A stretch of DNA of 64,000 nucleotides, from positions 930,001 through 994,000 of the forward strand of contig OY762707.1 of assembly GCA_963666295.1 (NCBI GenBank), given 5' to 3'. Shown here in pieces: positions 1 through 7,930 of the stretch (position 1 is the stretch's first letter; every line of letters starts with the position of its first letter). The notes beneath the pieces are model-generated. The model ran no database searches, was not told where the DNA came from, and worked only from the letters and a program-made list of their open reading frames with translations. The position numbers were made by a program, and so were the translations under genes. This stretch comes from QZKY01 sp963666295 (GTDB lineage: Bacteria; Pseudomonadota; Gammaproteobacteria; Burkholderiales; Burkholderiaceae_D).

Positions 1-1
1 G

Positions 2-1048
2 TCCACTCTATTTAACGCCCTCACCAAAGCGGGCATCCCTGCAGAGAATTATCCTTTTTGCACAATCGAACCAAATGTTGGCATCGTTGAAGTGCCCGAT
101 CCTCGCCTGGAAAATCTTGCGACGATTGTTAAGCCGCAGCGCGTTCTCCCCGCTGTAGTTGAATTTGTTGATATTGCAGGGCTTGTTGCTGGTGCTTCGA
201 AAGGCGAAGGCTTGGGTAACCAGTTCCTGGCCCATATTCGCGAAACAGACGCAATCGTGAACGTTGTCCGTTGTTTTGAGAATGACAACGTCGTGCACGT
301 TGCCGGCAAAATTGACCCTGTCAGCGATATACAAGTCATTGAAACCGAACTGGCGCTAGCCGACCTGGGAACCGTCGAGCGCGTCATTCAGCGCGAGTCG
401 CGGAAAGCGCAAACTGGTGATAAAACATCCGCAAAACTGGTCGCGCTGCTCGAACAGGTGCAACAACACCTTGATGAGGGCAAGCCTGTGCGAACCATGA
501 ATCTGGATGAGGAGCAGTCGATTCTCCTACACTCATTGCATCTCATCACGGCAAAGCCAGCTATGTATGTGGCAAACGTTTCTGAAGATGGATTCACAGA
601 CAACCCGCTCCTCGACAAATTGACTGAATATGCGCAAGCCCAAAATGCGCCAATTGTTGCGATCTGTGCCGCAATCGAATCTGAGATTGCCGACTTGGAT
701 GAAGAAGATCGGGATGCTTTCTTGTCCGACATGGGCATGGCCGAACCCGGACTGAACCGCCTTATTCGCGCGGGATATAGCCTGCTTGGCCTGCAAACCT
801 ATTTTACTGCGGGCGTAAAGGAAGTGCGCGCCTGGACCATACGCGCCGGCGACACAGCGCCCAAAGCTGCAGGCGTCATCCACACAGACTTTGAGCGCGG
901 CTTCATTCGTGCGCAGACTATTTCTTATGAGGATTTCATGCAACACAAAGGCGAACAAGGGGCCAAGGAAGCAGGAAAAATGCGCGCAGAAGGTAAGGAA
1001 TATGTTGTCAAAGATGGGGATGTGCTGAACTTTCTGTTCAACGTCTAA
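2..1048 (+). CDS. ychF: YchF/Obg-family ATPase (5' truncated)
   Basis: This is a ribosome-associated P-loop NTPase of the OLA1/YchF family, which prefers ATP over GTP and is linked to translation and stress responses. The reading frame is open from base 2, so the start lies left of the window. The first visible residues, STLFNALTKAG, are the end of the P-loop (GKS/T) and helix 1. They are followed by the family sequence NYPFCTIEPN and the Walker B-like FVDIAGLVAGASKGEGLGN. The C-terminal TGS-like domain ends in GDVLNFLFNV, typical of the family. About 348 residues are visible against a usual 363, so about 15 are missing. The next gene starts 11 bases downstream. The identification is secure. 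Confidence 0.95.
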   Translation, partial: STLFNALTKAGIPAENYPFCTIEPNVGIVEVPDPRLENLATIVKPQRVLPAVVEFVDIAGLVAGASKGEGLGNQFLAHIRETDAIVNVVRCFENDNVVHVAGKIDPVSDIQVIETELALADLGTVERVIQRESRKAQTGDKTSAKLVALLEQVQQHLDEGKPVRTMNLDEEQSILLHSLHLITAKPAMYVANVSEDGFTDNPLLDKLTEYAQAQNAPIVAICAAIESEIADLDEEDRDAFLSDMGMAEPGLNRLIRAGYSLLGLQTYFTAGVKEVRAWTIRAGDTAPKAAGVIHTDFERGFIRAQTISYEDFMQHKGEQGAKEAGKMRAEGKEYVVKDGDVLNFLFNV

Positions 1049-1059
1049 GTTACACGGTC

Positions 1060-2193
1060 ATGATCTTGTCGCGAAAATCACCGCCATTGCAGTCGACGCC
1101 AGACGCCAGCTCGCTCCAGTCAGAGAACGAGCAGCTACGCGCCTCACTGCAATCGCTACTTGATCAAGCGCATGATAACCAGTTGATTCTCCAACGGCAT
1201 CACCACCTCAATTTGAAGCTGATTGGCGCCGACAGCCTGACCGAATTACTGCAACTGATTTTCCAGGATCTGAAAGAATCGTCATCTCTAGATGTGGTCA
1301 CACTACTCCTGACGGAAGATGCGTTTGACATCCGTCGCATCATGACTGATTTGAAAATACAGGCGCGCGCCTTTCCCTGGCTTTTGTTATCCAATCTGAG
1401 CGAGAGCGATTTTTCACATGCCAAGTGGCGCGCACCCCGGCTAGAGCGCTTTAATGCAGAAGAACACCAAATACTGTTTCCAGACCACCAGCCCACCCCG
1501 GCAAGCGTCGCCATTTTGCCGCTCCTCCGTCACAAACGACTGGTTGGTTACCTAGGCTTTGGCAGCGCGGACCCTGAACGCTTTATTCAGGGCGTTGCAA
1601 CCGACTTCATAGAAGAACAAGCGACGATCATTGCCATCTGTCTGGAAAATGTCATCAACAACGAGCGTCTCAAATACCTCAGCCTGACCGACCCGCTAAC
1701 GCGTGTCAGCAATCGCCGCCACTTTGAACTGCGTCTGCGCGAAGAAGTCGTGCGCTCTCAGCGACAGTCCTACCCGCTGGCCTGCCTGTATATCGATATT
1801 GATCATTTCAAGCGCATTAACGACCTGCTGGGCCACCAGGAAGGCGATGCGGTTCTTTGTGGCGTTGCCACACGAATCAAGTCCGAACTACGCCTCTCTG
1901 ATTCTATCGCGCGCTTTGGCGGCGAAGAGTTTGTTGTGCTGCTAATTAATACGCACACCGCAGGCGCGAAGCATGTCGCAGAGCGCATCCGCGCACGCAT
2001 CATGGGGCAGCCCTTTCAAGTTCGCAACGAGCGCAGTTGCAAGGTCACCGTATCCATCGGTGCAGCCGAAATGAAAGCCGGCCCGGAAAATCAAACGACT
2101 GAGTCGATAGCCCAAGATTTGCTCGCGCGTGCTGACGAGGCGCTTTATCGCGCCAAAAATTCCGGGCGCAACAGGGTCTTATGCGCCAATTAA
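1060..2193 (+). CDS. Diguanylate cyclase with DUF484/GAF-like sensor
   Basis: This protein probably makes cyclic di-GMP from two GTP. The N-terminal half (about residues 20-200) has a short helical segment followed by a GAF-like region resembling DUF484. A standard GGDEF domain follows from about residue 205. The active-site motif is GGEEF at residues 287-291. RLSD at 278-281, five residues upstream, is the inhibitory I-site (RxxD), so product feedback is likely. There is no signal peptide or membrane span, so it should be a soluble cytoplasmic cyclase with an unknown ligand. It begins 11 bases after ychF and may be co-transcribed with it. The 377-residue length suits the two-domain layout. 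Confidence 0.88.
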   Translation: MILSRKSPPLQSTPDASSLQSENEQLRASLQSLLDQAHDNQLILQRHHHLNLKLIGADSLTELLQLIFQDLKESSSLDVVTLLLTEDAFDIRRIMTDLKIQARAFPWLLLSNLSESDFSHAKWRAPRLERFNAEEHQILFPDHQPTPASVAILPLLRHKRLVGYLGFGSADPERFIQGVATDFIEEQATIIAICLENVINNERLKYLSLTDPLTRVSNRRHFELRLREEVVRSQRQSYPLACLYIDIDHFKRINDLLGHQEGDAVLCGVATRIKSELRLSDSIARFGGEEFVVLLINTHTAGAKHVAERIRARIMGQPFQVRNERSCKVTVSIGAAEMKAGPENQTTESIAQDLLARADEALYRAKNSGRNRVLCAN

Positions 2194-2285
2194 ACCGTAC
2201 GGCACGCTCACTCCCTATTAATAATGCGTGATGCGTCCTGCATTCAGGTTAGAATGCGCCGATAGACAGTATTTCAAAGTTGAAC

Positions 2286-3398
2286 ATGAGCATCTCCCCC
2301 ATATCTGAAATTATTTCCGAACTCAGTGCCGGACGCATGGTTATTCTCGTTGATGAAGAAGACCGCGAAAACGAAGGCGACTTGGTGCTGGCCGCAGACT
2401 TTGTCACTCCGGAAGCCATTAATTTCATGGTCACGTACGCGCGCGGCCTCGTCTGCCTGACCCTGACAGAAGCGCGCTGCAAACAGCTTGGCCTGAAACA
2501 AATGTCCAGCGACAACAACAGCCAGTTCAGCACTGCCTTTACCTCCTCGATTGAAGCCGCGGAAGGTGTCACGACGGGGATATCCGCACATGATCGCGCA
2601 AAAACTATCCAGGCAGCGGTTGCCAAAGACGCCGTGCCTGAAGACATTGTGCAACCTGGTCATATTTTCCCGATCATGGCCCGCGAAGGCGGCGTACTGA
2701 TTCGCGCCGGTCACACAGAAGCAGGCTGTGACCTGCCTCAGATGGCTGGCCTGACACCCTCATCCGTGATTTGCGAAATCATGAATGATGATGGTTCAAT
2801 GGCTCGCCTGCCAGACCTGATTGCGTTTGCCAAAAAACACGCGTTGAAGATTGGCACCATCGCTGACCTGATTCACTACCGCAGTCGCAATGAAAGCATT
2901 ATTGAACGCGTCTCGGAGCGAACCATTCAGACGTTTCAAGGCTCATTCAATGCCATTGCCTTTCGCGACAAGCCAAGCGGTGGCGCCCACCTGGCGCTGG
3001 TACACGGCGATATTGACCCTGAAAACGTGACGCTAGTACGCGTGCATCAGCCGGTCTCCATCCTCGACCTGCTGGAAACACAAGAATCACTGCACTCTTG
3101 GAGCGTTCCGACCGCCATGGCGGAAATCAAGGCGTCCGATAGCGGCGTTGTGCTGTTTCTCAATTGCGAAGAAACACCCGACGAAATCTTTAGAACTTTT
3201 TCTGCTCTGGATACACAGAACCCGGAAGCAAAATCAAAACTTGCGAGCCGCGATTTGCGCACCTACGGCATTGGCGCGCAAATACTTAAAAGCGTTGGTG
3301 TGCGTAAAATGAAACTGTTAGCTAACCCAAGAAAAATGCCGTCCATGACAGGATTTGACCTGGATGTGGTAGGGTTTCACGAACAACCCAGTCAGTAA
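2286..3398 (+). CDS. ribB: 3,4-dihydroxy-2-butanone 4-phosphate synthase with degenerate RibA domain (RibBX-type)
   Basis: The N-terminal domain (about residues 1-205) makes 3,4-dihydroxy-2-butanone 4-phosphate from ribulose 5-phosphate for riboflavin synthesis. It has the acidic metal site DEEDRENEGD and the GHTEAGCDL region. The C-terminal domain resembles GTP cyclohydrolase II but lacks the zinc-binding cysteines. Where active enzymes have RVHSEC followed by CDC, this protein reads VRVHQPVSILD with no CxC. It is therefore probably not a functional RibA, matching the RibBX architecture known in proteobacteria. The ATG at 2286 is preferred to an in-frame TTG at 2280. No FMN riboswitch is visible in the short upstream gap. 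ribH follows directly. Confidence 0.9.
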   Translation: MSISPISEIISELSAGRMVILVDEEDRENEGDLVLAADFVTPEAINFMVTYARGLVCLTLTEARCKQLGLKQMSSDNNSQFSTAFTSSIEAAEGVTTGISAHDRAKTIQAAVAKDAVPEDIVQPGHIFPIMAREGGVLIRAGHTEAGCDLPQMAGLTPSSVICEIMNDDGSMARLPDLIAFAKKHALKIGTIADLIHYRSRNESIIERVSERTIQTFQGSFNAIAFRDKPSGGAHLALVHGDIDPENVTLVRVHQPVSILDLLETQESLHSWSVPTAMAEIKASDSGVVLFLNCEETPDEIFRTFSALDTQNPEAKSKLASRDLRTYGIGAQILKSVGVRKMKLLANPRKMPSMTGFDLDVVGFHEQPSQ

Positions 3399-3428
3399 AA
3401 TTTATTGTCAACTCACACGGAGGTAAAC

Positions 3429-3932
3429 ATGACCGTCGGAACATACCCCATTGATTTGGACGGAGAAGGCCTGCGTATCGGCATCGTTCAATCTCGCTTC
3501 AACGAAGATATTTGTCTTGGTTTGTTGTCTGCGTGTTTGTCTGAGTTAAAACGCCTGGGCGTTGACGACGGTGACGTACTGCACGTCACGGTTCCCGGCG
3601 CGCTTGAAATCCCACTTGCGCTTTTGAAAATGGCCGAAAGTCAGCAGTTCGATGCGTTGATCGCCATTGGTGCCGTTGTTCGCGGCGAGACCTACCACTT
3701 CGACCTGGTTGCCAATGAATCCGCTGCGGGCATATCTCGCGTTGGGCAGAACTTCAGCATTCCTGTTGCTAACGGCGTACTCACAACGGAAAACGAAGAG
3801 CAAGCGGAAGTGCGCATGGTTGAAAAAGGAACAGAAGCCGCGCGCATGGCCGTTGAAATGGCCAACCTGATCATGTCGCTGGAAGAAGAGCTCGCGTTTG
3901 ATGGCGAAGAGACCGAAGATGGTGAACTCTAA
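3429..3932 (+). CDS. ribH: 6,7-dimethyl-8-ribityllumazine synthase
   Basis: RibH condenses 3,4-dihydroxy-2-butanone 4-phosphate with the ribityl-aminouracil to make lumazine, the penultimate riboflavin step. Family motifs are present: SRFNEDI near the N terminus, VPGALEIPLAL, IGAVVRGETYHFD and GVLTTENEEQA. The start is the ATG at 3429, set by a strong GGAGGT ribosome-binding site at 3419-3424. The protein is 167 residues, slightly longer than usual because of an acidic tail (EEELAFDGEETEDGEL) of no known role. It sits 30 bases after ribB and 21 bases before nusB, the common ribB-ribH-nusB arrangement. Confidence 0.95.
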   Translation: MTVGTYPIDLDGEGLRIGIVQSRFNEDICLGLLSACLSELKRLGVDDGDVLHVTVPGALEIPLALLKMAESQQFDALIAIGAVVRGETYHFDLVANESAAGISRVGQNFSIPVANGVLTTENEEQAEVRMVEKGTEAARMAVEMANLIMSLEEELAFDGEETEDGEL

Positions 3933-3953
3933 ATAATTGGATCAGGCAACACC

Positions 3954-4424
3954 ATGGCAACAAAACTCCCCCACGCGAACCCCAGCAAAAACCGTTCGCC
4001 CCGGCACCGCGCGCGCGAATTTGCGTTGCAGGGCGTTTACCAATGGCTCCTAAGCCGGGAAAGCACCACAAAAATTAGCGAACATCTTCGTGAAGCGCAC
4101 GGTTTTGACAAGGCGGATGCCGCACATTTTGACGCGCTCTTAAGCAACACCATTCGCAACGCAAATGATTTACGCACCAACTTTTCGCCACTCGTTGACC
4201 GCCCCGTCGAAGAACTGTCACCTATCGAACATGCCGTTCTACTGCTCGGCACATATGAATTGGCGCACATGCCAGAGGTGCCCTACCGGGTAGTCATCAA
4301 CGAAGCTGTTGAGCTGACAAAATCCTTCGGTGGAATTGATGGGCACAAATATGTCAACGGTGTGCTCGACAAACTGGCCTTAAAACTGCGCCAGGAAGAA
4401 GTCTCCGCGGAACGTAAGCAGTAA
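3954..4424 (+). CDS. nusB: Transcription antitermination factor NusB
   Basis: NusB binds boxA RNA with NusE (ribosomal protein S10) and supports antitermination of rRNA transcription. The sequence opens with the family's SPRHRAREFALQGVYQWL helix. It contains PIEHAVLLLGTYEL and YRVVINEAVELTKSFGG near the C terminus, the most conserved NusB segment. Its length of 156 residues is normal. It follows ribH by 21 bases in the same operon. Two cytoplasmic functions in one operon is the standard arrangement in proteobacteria. Confidence 0.95.
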   Translation: MATKLPHANPSKNRSPRHRAREFALQGVYQWLLSRESTTKISEHLREAHGFDKADAAHFDALLSNTIRNANDLRTNFSPLVDRPVEELSPIEHAVLLLGTYELAHMPEVPYRVVINEAVELTKSFGGIDGHKYVNGVLDKLALKLRQEEVSAERKQ

Positions 4425-4440
4425 CTACGCTGGCGCGCCC

Positions 4441-5349
4441 TCAGGTCTTTTGATCATCCGACAGCGCAACCAGTTTATCCTGCTGCTGAACAGGTAGAAC
4501 ATGCTCTTGCGCTACTGTTGGTGCTTCCGATTTTTCAACGGCATCAACCGCGTCGACCTCAGCTTCCATTTTTTGCGGCGCTGGCTTAGCGGCGACCGCA
4601 ATCGCACGCACCCGCTTGCCACTCGCTACCGCCTGCAATTTTGCATACTCTGCCAGCACCTTGGCGCCATAACCATCATCTGTATCAAGGTTTGCCGCGC
4701 CAACATAACGCTTCAAACCTAGCGCCACCGATCCATCACGCTGGACGTAGTTTTTCAGAATTTGGGAGCCGACCTTGATATTCGCCACTGGATTCAAGGC
4801 TGCTACGTCGCCACCATGATCCTCGAACTTATCACGATGCACATTGGTCATAACCTGCATCAAACCCTGCGCACCTACTGGACTTTGTGCAACCGGATTG
4901 AATCTCGACTCGATAGAAATAACAGCCAAAATTAAAAGTGGATCCAGCTTCAGTTCATGCGCCGTTTCATAGGCGGTCGAAACTATCATGTCAATTGCCT
5001 TGGGTGCCACATGAAAGCGGCGCGACAGCCACGTTATCACCCACGTTTTTTGCTGTGCGCGACTATGCTCTGATAGCTCATAAGCAACCGGATGTTTATC
5101 AACATCACCCAATGGCCCCACAACCAGACTCGAAAGCCTGTCAACTTCGGTCGGCATCCGTTTATATTCCACGCGATCACCAAACGGAGACAAAGCGGCA
5201 TAGCCGCTTGCCGCTTCTGGCTTAAAAAACATGACAGTCAGCACGCAAATGGCGAGTGCGCCCAAAATCGTGACAGCGTTATGCATCATCACGAGTGGAT
5301 CACTGCTTTTGAGCCGTCTAATGACAGAATTAAAAACTGTCTGAAACAT
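4441..5349 (-). CDS. Membrane-anchored lytic transglycosylase (SLT domain)
   Basis: The protein is predicted to cleave peptidoglycan glycan strands with formation of 1,6-anhydro ends. An N-terminal hydrophobic segment (about residues 24-42, AVTILGALAICVLTVMFF) is a membrane anchor or uncleaved signal. The SLT domain begins near residue 125. It shows the catalytic glutamate in VISIESRFNPVAQSPVGAQG, then GLMQV and NIKVGSQIL. A proline- and alanine-rich tail follows. The ATG at 5349 is used; a TTG six bases upstream is possible. It is convergent with nusB, 16 bases away. The exact transglycosylase subfamily is not clear. Confidence 0.85.
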   Translation of the reverse strand: MFQTVFNSVIRRLKSSDPLVMMHNAVTILGALAICVLTVMFFKPEAASGYAALSPFGDRVEYKRMPTEVDRLSSLVVGPLGDVDKHPVAYELSEHSRAQQKTWVITWLSRRFHVAPKAIDMIVSTAYETAHELKLDPLLILAVISIESRFNPVAQSPVGAQGLMQVMTNVHRDKFEDHGGDVAALNPVANIKVGSQILKNYVQRDGSVALGLKRYVGAANLDTDDGYGAKVLAEYAKLQAVASGKRVRAIAVAAKPAPQKMEAEVDAVDAVEKSEAPTVAQEHVLPVQQQDKLVALSDDQKT

Positions 5350-5634
5350 CTGCAAATTTACCTTATTCCAATATTCTCATGTACCCAAGCCGCCGGCCAT
5401 TCCCTGCACCCTCAGTCAACTCGTGCAAATCACATGACGACGCTAACGCTACAAAAAAGCATCTTTCGCTGTAACGTCACACACCTCTCAGGCTTTAGGC
5501 GCGTTACACTTCCATTTGAAAACATCAAGTTCTTGGTAGAAATACTGAGTTTAATATTTGTACCGGCTATTGATTTTCAACAAAATCATACCGTTAAATG
5601 CAAAATCGTGTCTGACGCCCCTGCTAAATAAAAA

Positions 5635-7119
5635 ATGAAATACCGCGATCTCAGGGATTTTGTTGCCCAATTAAAACAGATTGGAGAATTGAAAACCGTC
5701 TCCCTGGCTGTCTCTCCCAAACTTGAAATAACGGAAATTTGTGACCGTGCCCTCCGGAGCGGCGGTCCAGCACTTTTGTTTGAGCAGGTCTCCGGGCATA
5801 CCATGCCGGTACTCGCCAACCTGTTTGGCACCAAAAAACGAGTTGCTTTAGGAATGGGCGCGAATGATACAACAGAACTGCGCAAGCTAGGGCAACTGCT
5901 GGCCAACCTCAAATCGCCGCAAGCACCACAAGGCCTCAAGGCGCTGCCGGAAATCAAAACCCTCGCCAAAGCATTGTGGGACATGCAACCAAAAACCATC
6001 AAGGGCGCACACTGCCAGGAAATTGTCTGGGAAGGGAACGATGTCGATTTGGCCAAGCTACCAATTCAGCACTGCTGGCCAGACGACGTCGCGCCGCTCA
6101 TCACCTGGGGACTAACCATCACGCAAGGGCCGCACAAGGCACGACAAAATCTGGGCATTTATCGACAACAGGTGCTGGCGCACAACAAAGTCATCATGCG
6201 CTGGTTACCCCATCGTGGCGGCGCGCTGGATTTCCGTGACCACGCCATCGCAAACAAAGGCCAACCTTTCCCCGTTGCCGTTGCGCTCGGTGCCGACCCG
6301 GCAACCATACTCGGCGCGGTGACCCCAGTCCCCGATACACTTTCCGAGTATCAGTTCGCCGGATTACTGCGCGGTGGTCGCACCGAAGTCACACAGACAC
6401 TAGGCAGTTCATTGCGTGTGCCTGCAACAGCAGAAATCGTGCTGGAGGGCCATATTCGACCGGATGAAGCACATCCAAGCGGCTACGAGCATGCACTGGA
6501 AGGGCCGTATGGCGATCACACCGGTTATTACAACGAGCAGGACTGGTTTCCCGTGTTCACGATTGATCGCATCACCCAGCGCAAGAATGCGATCTACCAC
6601 TCGACCTACACGGGCAAACCGCCGGATGAACCGTCCACGCTTGCCGAAGCGCTCAACGAAGTCTTCATCCCGCTGCTGCAACAGCAGTTTGGCGAAATCA
6701 CCGATTTCTATCTGCCGCCGGAAGGGTGTAGCTACCGCATGGCCATCGTGCAGATCCGGAAAGCCTACCCAGGACATGCGCAGCGCGTAATGTTCGGCGT
6801 CTGGAGTTTCCTGCGCCAGTTCATGTACACCAAATTCATTGTCGTGGTCGACGAGGATATCGACATCCGCAACTGGCAGGAGGTCATCTGGGCGATGACC
6901 ACACGCGTTGACCCGGCACGCGACACCACCATCGTCGAAAACACGCCAATTGATTATCTGGACTTTGCTTCCCCGACAAGCGGTCTCGGCAGCAAAATGG
7001 GGTTGGACGCGACTAACAAGTGGCCCGGCGAAACCAGCCGGGAATGGGGTCGGCGCATTGCGATGAGCGACGTGGTAAAAGCGCGGGTCGATAGTATCTG
7101 GCAGGCGCTGGGAATATAA
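5635..7119 (+). CDS. ubiD: 4-hydroxy-3-polyprenylbenzoate decarboxylase UbiD
   Basis: UbiD removes the ring carboxylate of 4-hydroxy-3-polyprenylbenzoate in ubiquinone synthesis, using the prenylated flavin made by UbiX. The 494-residue length matches E. coli UbiD (497). Conserved stretches include YRDLRDFVAQLKQIGEL at the N terminus, GIYRQQV, KVIMRWLPHRGGALDF, EGPYGDHTGYYN (the active-site region) and the late DVVKARVDSIW. No clear Shine-Dalgarno sequence precedes the ATG; the upstream bases are A/T rich. The 285 bases upstream, to the transglycosylase start, hold no gene and presumably the promoters of both divergent genes. ubiX is not in this window. Confidence 0.94.
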   Translation: MKYRDLRDFVAQLKQIGELKTVSLAVSPKLEITEICDRALRSGGPALLFEQVSGHTMPVLANLFGTKKRVALGMGANDTTELRKLGQLLANLKSPQAPQGLKALPEIKTLAKALWDMQPKTIKGAHCQEIVWEGNDVDLAKLPIQHCWPDDVAPLITWGLTITQGPHKARQNLGIYRQQVLAHNKVIMRWLPHRGGALDFRDHAIANKGQPFPVAVALGADPATILGAVTPVPDTLSEYQFAGLLRGGRTEVTQTLGSSLRVPATAEIVLEGHIRPDEAHPSGYEHALEGPYGDHTGYYNEQDWFPVFTIDRITQRKNAIYHSTYTGKPPDEPSTLAEALNEVFIPLLQQQFGEITDFYLPPEGCSYRMAIVQIRKAYPGHAQRVMFGVWSFLRQFMYTKFIVVVDEDIDIRNWQEVIWAMTTRVDPARDTTIVENTPIDYLDFASPTSGLGSKMGLDATNKWPGETSREWGRRIAMSDVVKARVDSIWQALGI

Positions 7120-7159
7120 ATAATTCCAACCGCGTCCTGCCTTTGCGGTAAAATGTTCA

Positions 7160-7256
7160 GCGCGGGCCCCTGCGCATTGTGGCTTGGATAACCTGGTCAG
7201 GTCGGGAACGAAGCAGCCACGTCCAAAATCCTCAAGTGCCGCAGACAAGGCTCGCC
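7160..7256 (+). ncRNA. ffs: Signal recognition particle RNA, small (4.5S) type
   Basis: The diagnostic SRP hairpin tip is present at about 7194-7218: GGTCAGGTC, then a GGAA tetraloop, then GAAGCAGCC. It is flanked by the pairing arms GGAT at about 7186 and GTCC at about 7221. An outer stem pairs GCATTGTGG with CCTCAAGTGC imperfectly. This is the 4.5S RNA that binds Ffh and targets membrane proteins. It lies upstream of dnaX with one small gene between, a familiar betaproteobacterial setting. The ends are approximate. Confidence 0.9.
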
Positions 7257-7266
7257 TTGTCATTTC
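7244..7266 (+). terminator. Hairpin at the 3' end of ffs
   Basis: A perfect 7-bp stem, GACAAGG with CCTTGTC and a CTCG loop, is followed by a short T-containing tail. It overlaps the SRP RNA 3' end and may act as its terminator or processing boundary. Confidence 0.55.
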
Positions 7267-7286
7267 TGCCCCACCGTCAGGACATC

Positions 7287-7703
7287 ATGGCCAAAATCTT
7301 CCCGCAGCAAGTCAATCGCACCCGGATCAAGATGGAAATTTACGCCGACTGCGTTCAGTTCGGCGGCTGGCAGGCGTTTACCAAAACCTTTGAGCCGATC
7401 CGGTTTCAGGAAGCCATTGCCGCCTTTGGGCGCGGCACGCAGACACAATATGTGCTTGACTGCATCACGCTTGCCGTCGAAGCCCATTTTTTTACGACGC
7501 GAGAAAGCCTGAAAGCCTGCGTTTTTGCCAGCGAAAGCGATTTCAATGCCTTCTGCGACGCACTGGCGCAATACGACTGGTGGTTGAACGAGCGCCACGC
7601 CTATGCCTTTGCGATGCTGCTGGATTGCGAAGAATTCACAATTCGTAGTTATGCTGACCTGGCGGCCGAATTTCGGGAAGAGTACGAAAAATATCCGATG
7701 TAA
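7287..7703 (+). CDS. Conserved hypothetical protein, 138 aa
   Basis: I do not recognise a named family. The protein is soluble and acidic, with several aromatic clusters (FGGWQAFTKTFEPIRF, YDWWLNERHAYAF) and no signal peptide, membrane span or metal motif. The start is taken as the ATG at 7287. An open frame continues upstream to 7179, but that part overlaps the SRP RNA and is unlikely to be translated. It lies between ffs and dnaX. Codon use looks like that of its neighbours, so it is probably a real gene. Confidence 0.6.
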   Translation: MAKIFPQQVNRTRIKMEIYADCVQFGGWQAFTKTFEPIRFQEAIAAFGRGTQTQYVLDCITLAVEAHFFTTRESLKACVFASESDFNAFCDALAQYDWWLNERHAYAFAMLLDCEEFTIRSYADLAAEFREEYEKYPM

Positions 7704-7718
7704 ACCGGGTCTTAGAAT

Positions 7719-7824
7719 GTCATTCTGAAGAAAGTCAGAATCCAGTGACTTTGCCCTACTCTCAACAATAACGCACTTACTATTCACTAACGCGTCGCTG
7801 GATTCCGGCCTGCGCCGGAATGAC
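7719..7824 (+). repeat. Dispersed inverted-repeat element (REPIN-like), copy 1
   Basis: Two oppositely oriented copies of a short motif bound this 106-base unit. The left half opens GTCATTCTGA and reaches GAATCCAGTG. The right half reads CTGGATTCCGGCCTGCGCC and ends GGAATGAC, with an internal CCGGCCTGCGCCGG hairpin. A related element lies at 30806-30983. Such paired, palindromic, intergenic units are typical of REP/REPIN-type repeats. Most of the gap between the 138-residue gene and dnaX is this repeat. Confidence 0.65.
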
Positions 7825-7930
7825 GAATTCACCAATTCCCATTTACACCGGCATCGCACAACAAAGCAGATCGGTCGCACAGCCATTTATTCAGCGCTTC
7901 CGAAGCGTTTCCTAAGGTAAAATTGTCCTT

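Noticed and set aside
2194..2285. Possible FMN riboswitch before ribB
   Set aside because: The gap is only 92 bases and lacks the conserved RFN elements.
5092..5631. A 179-codon open frame spanning the transglycosylase start and the gap before ubiD
   Set aside because: Half of it is antisense to the transglycosylase gene. The rest resembles translated noncoding DNA with no RBS.
6409..7263. A 284-codon open frame on the minus strand
   Set aside because: It is antisense to ubiD and to the SRP RNA and has no supporting motif.
7179..7286. Upstream extension of the 138-residue gene
   Set aside because: It overlaps the SRP RNA, so the ATG at 7287 is the more plausible start.
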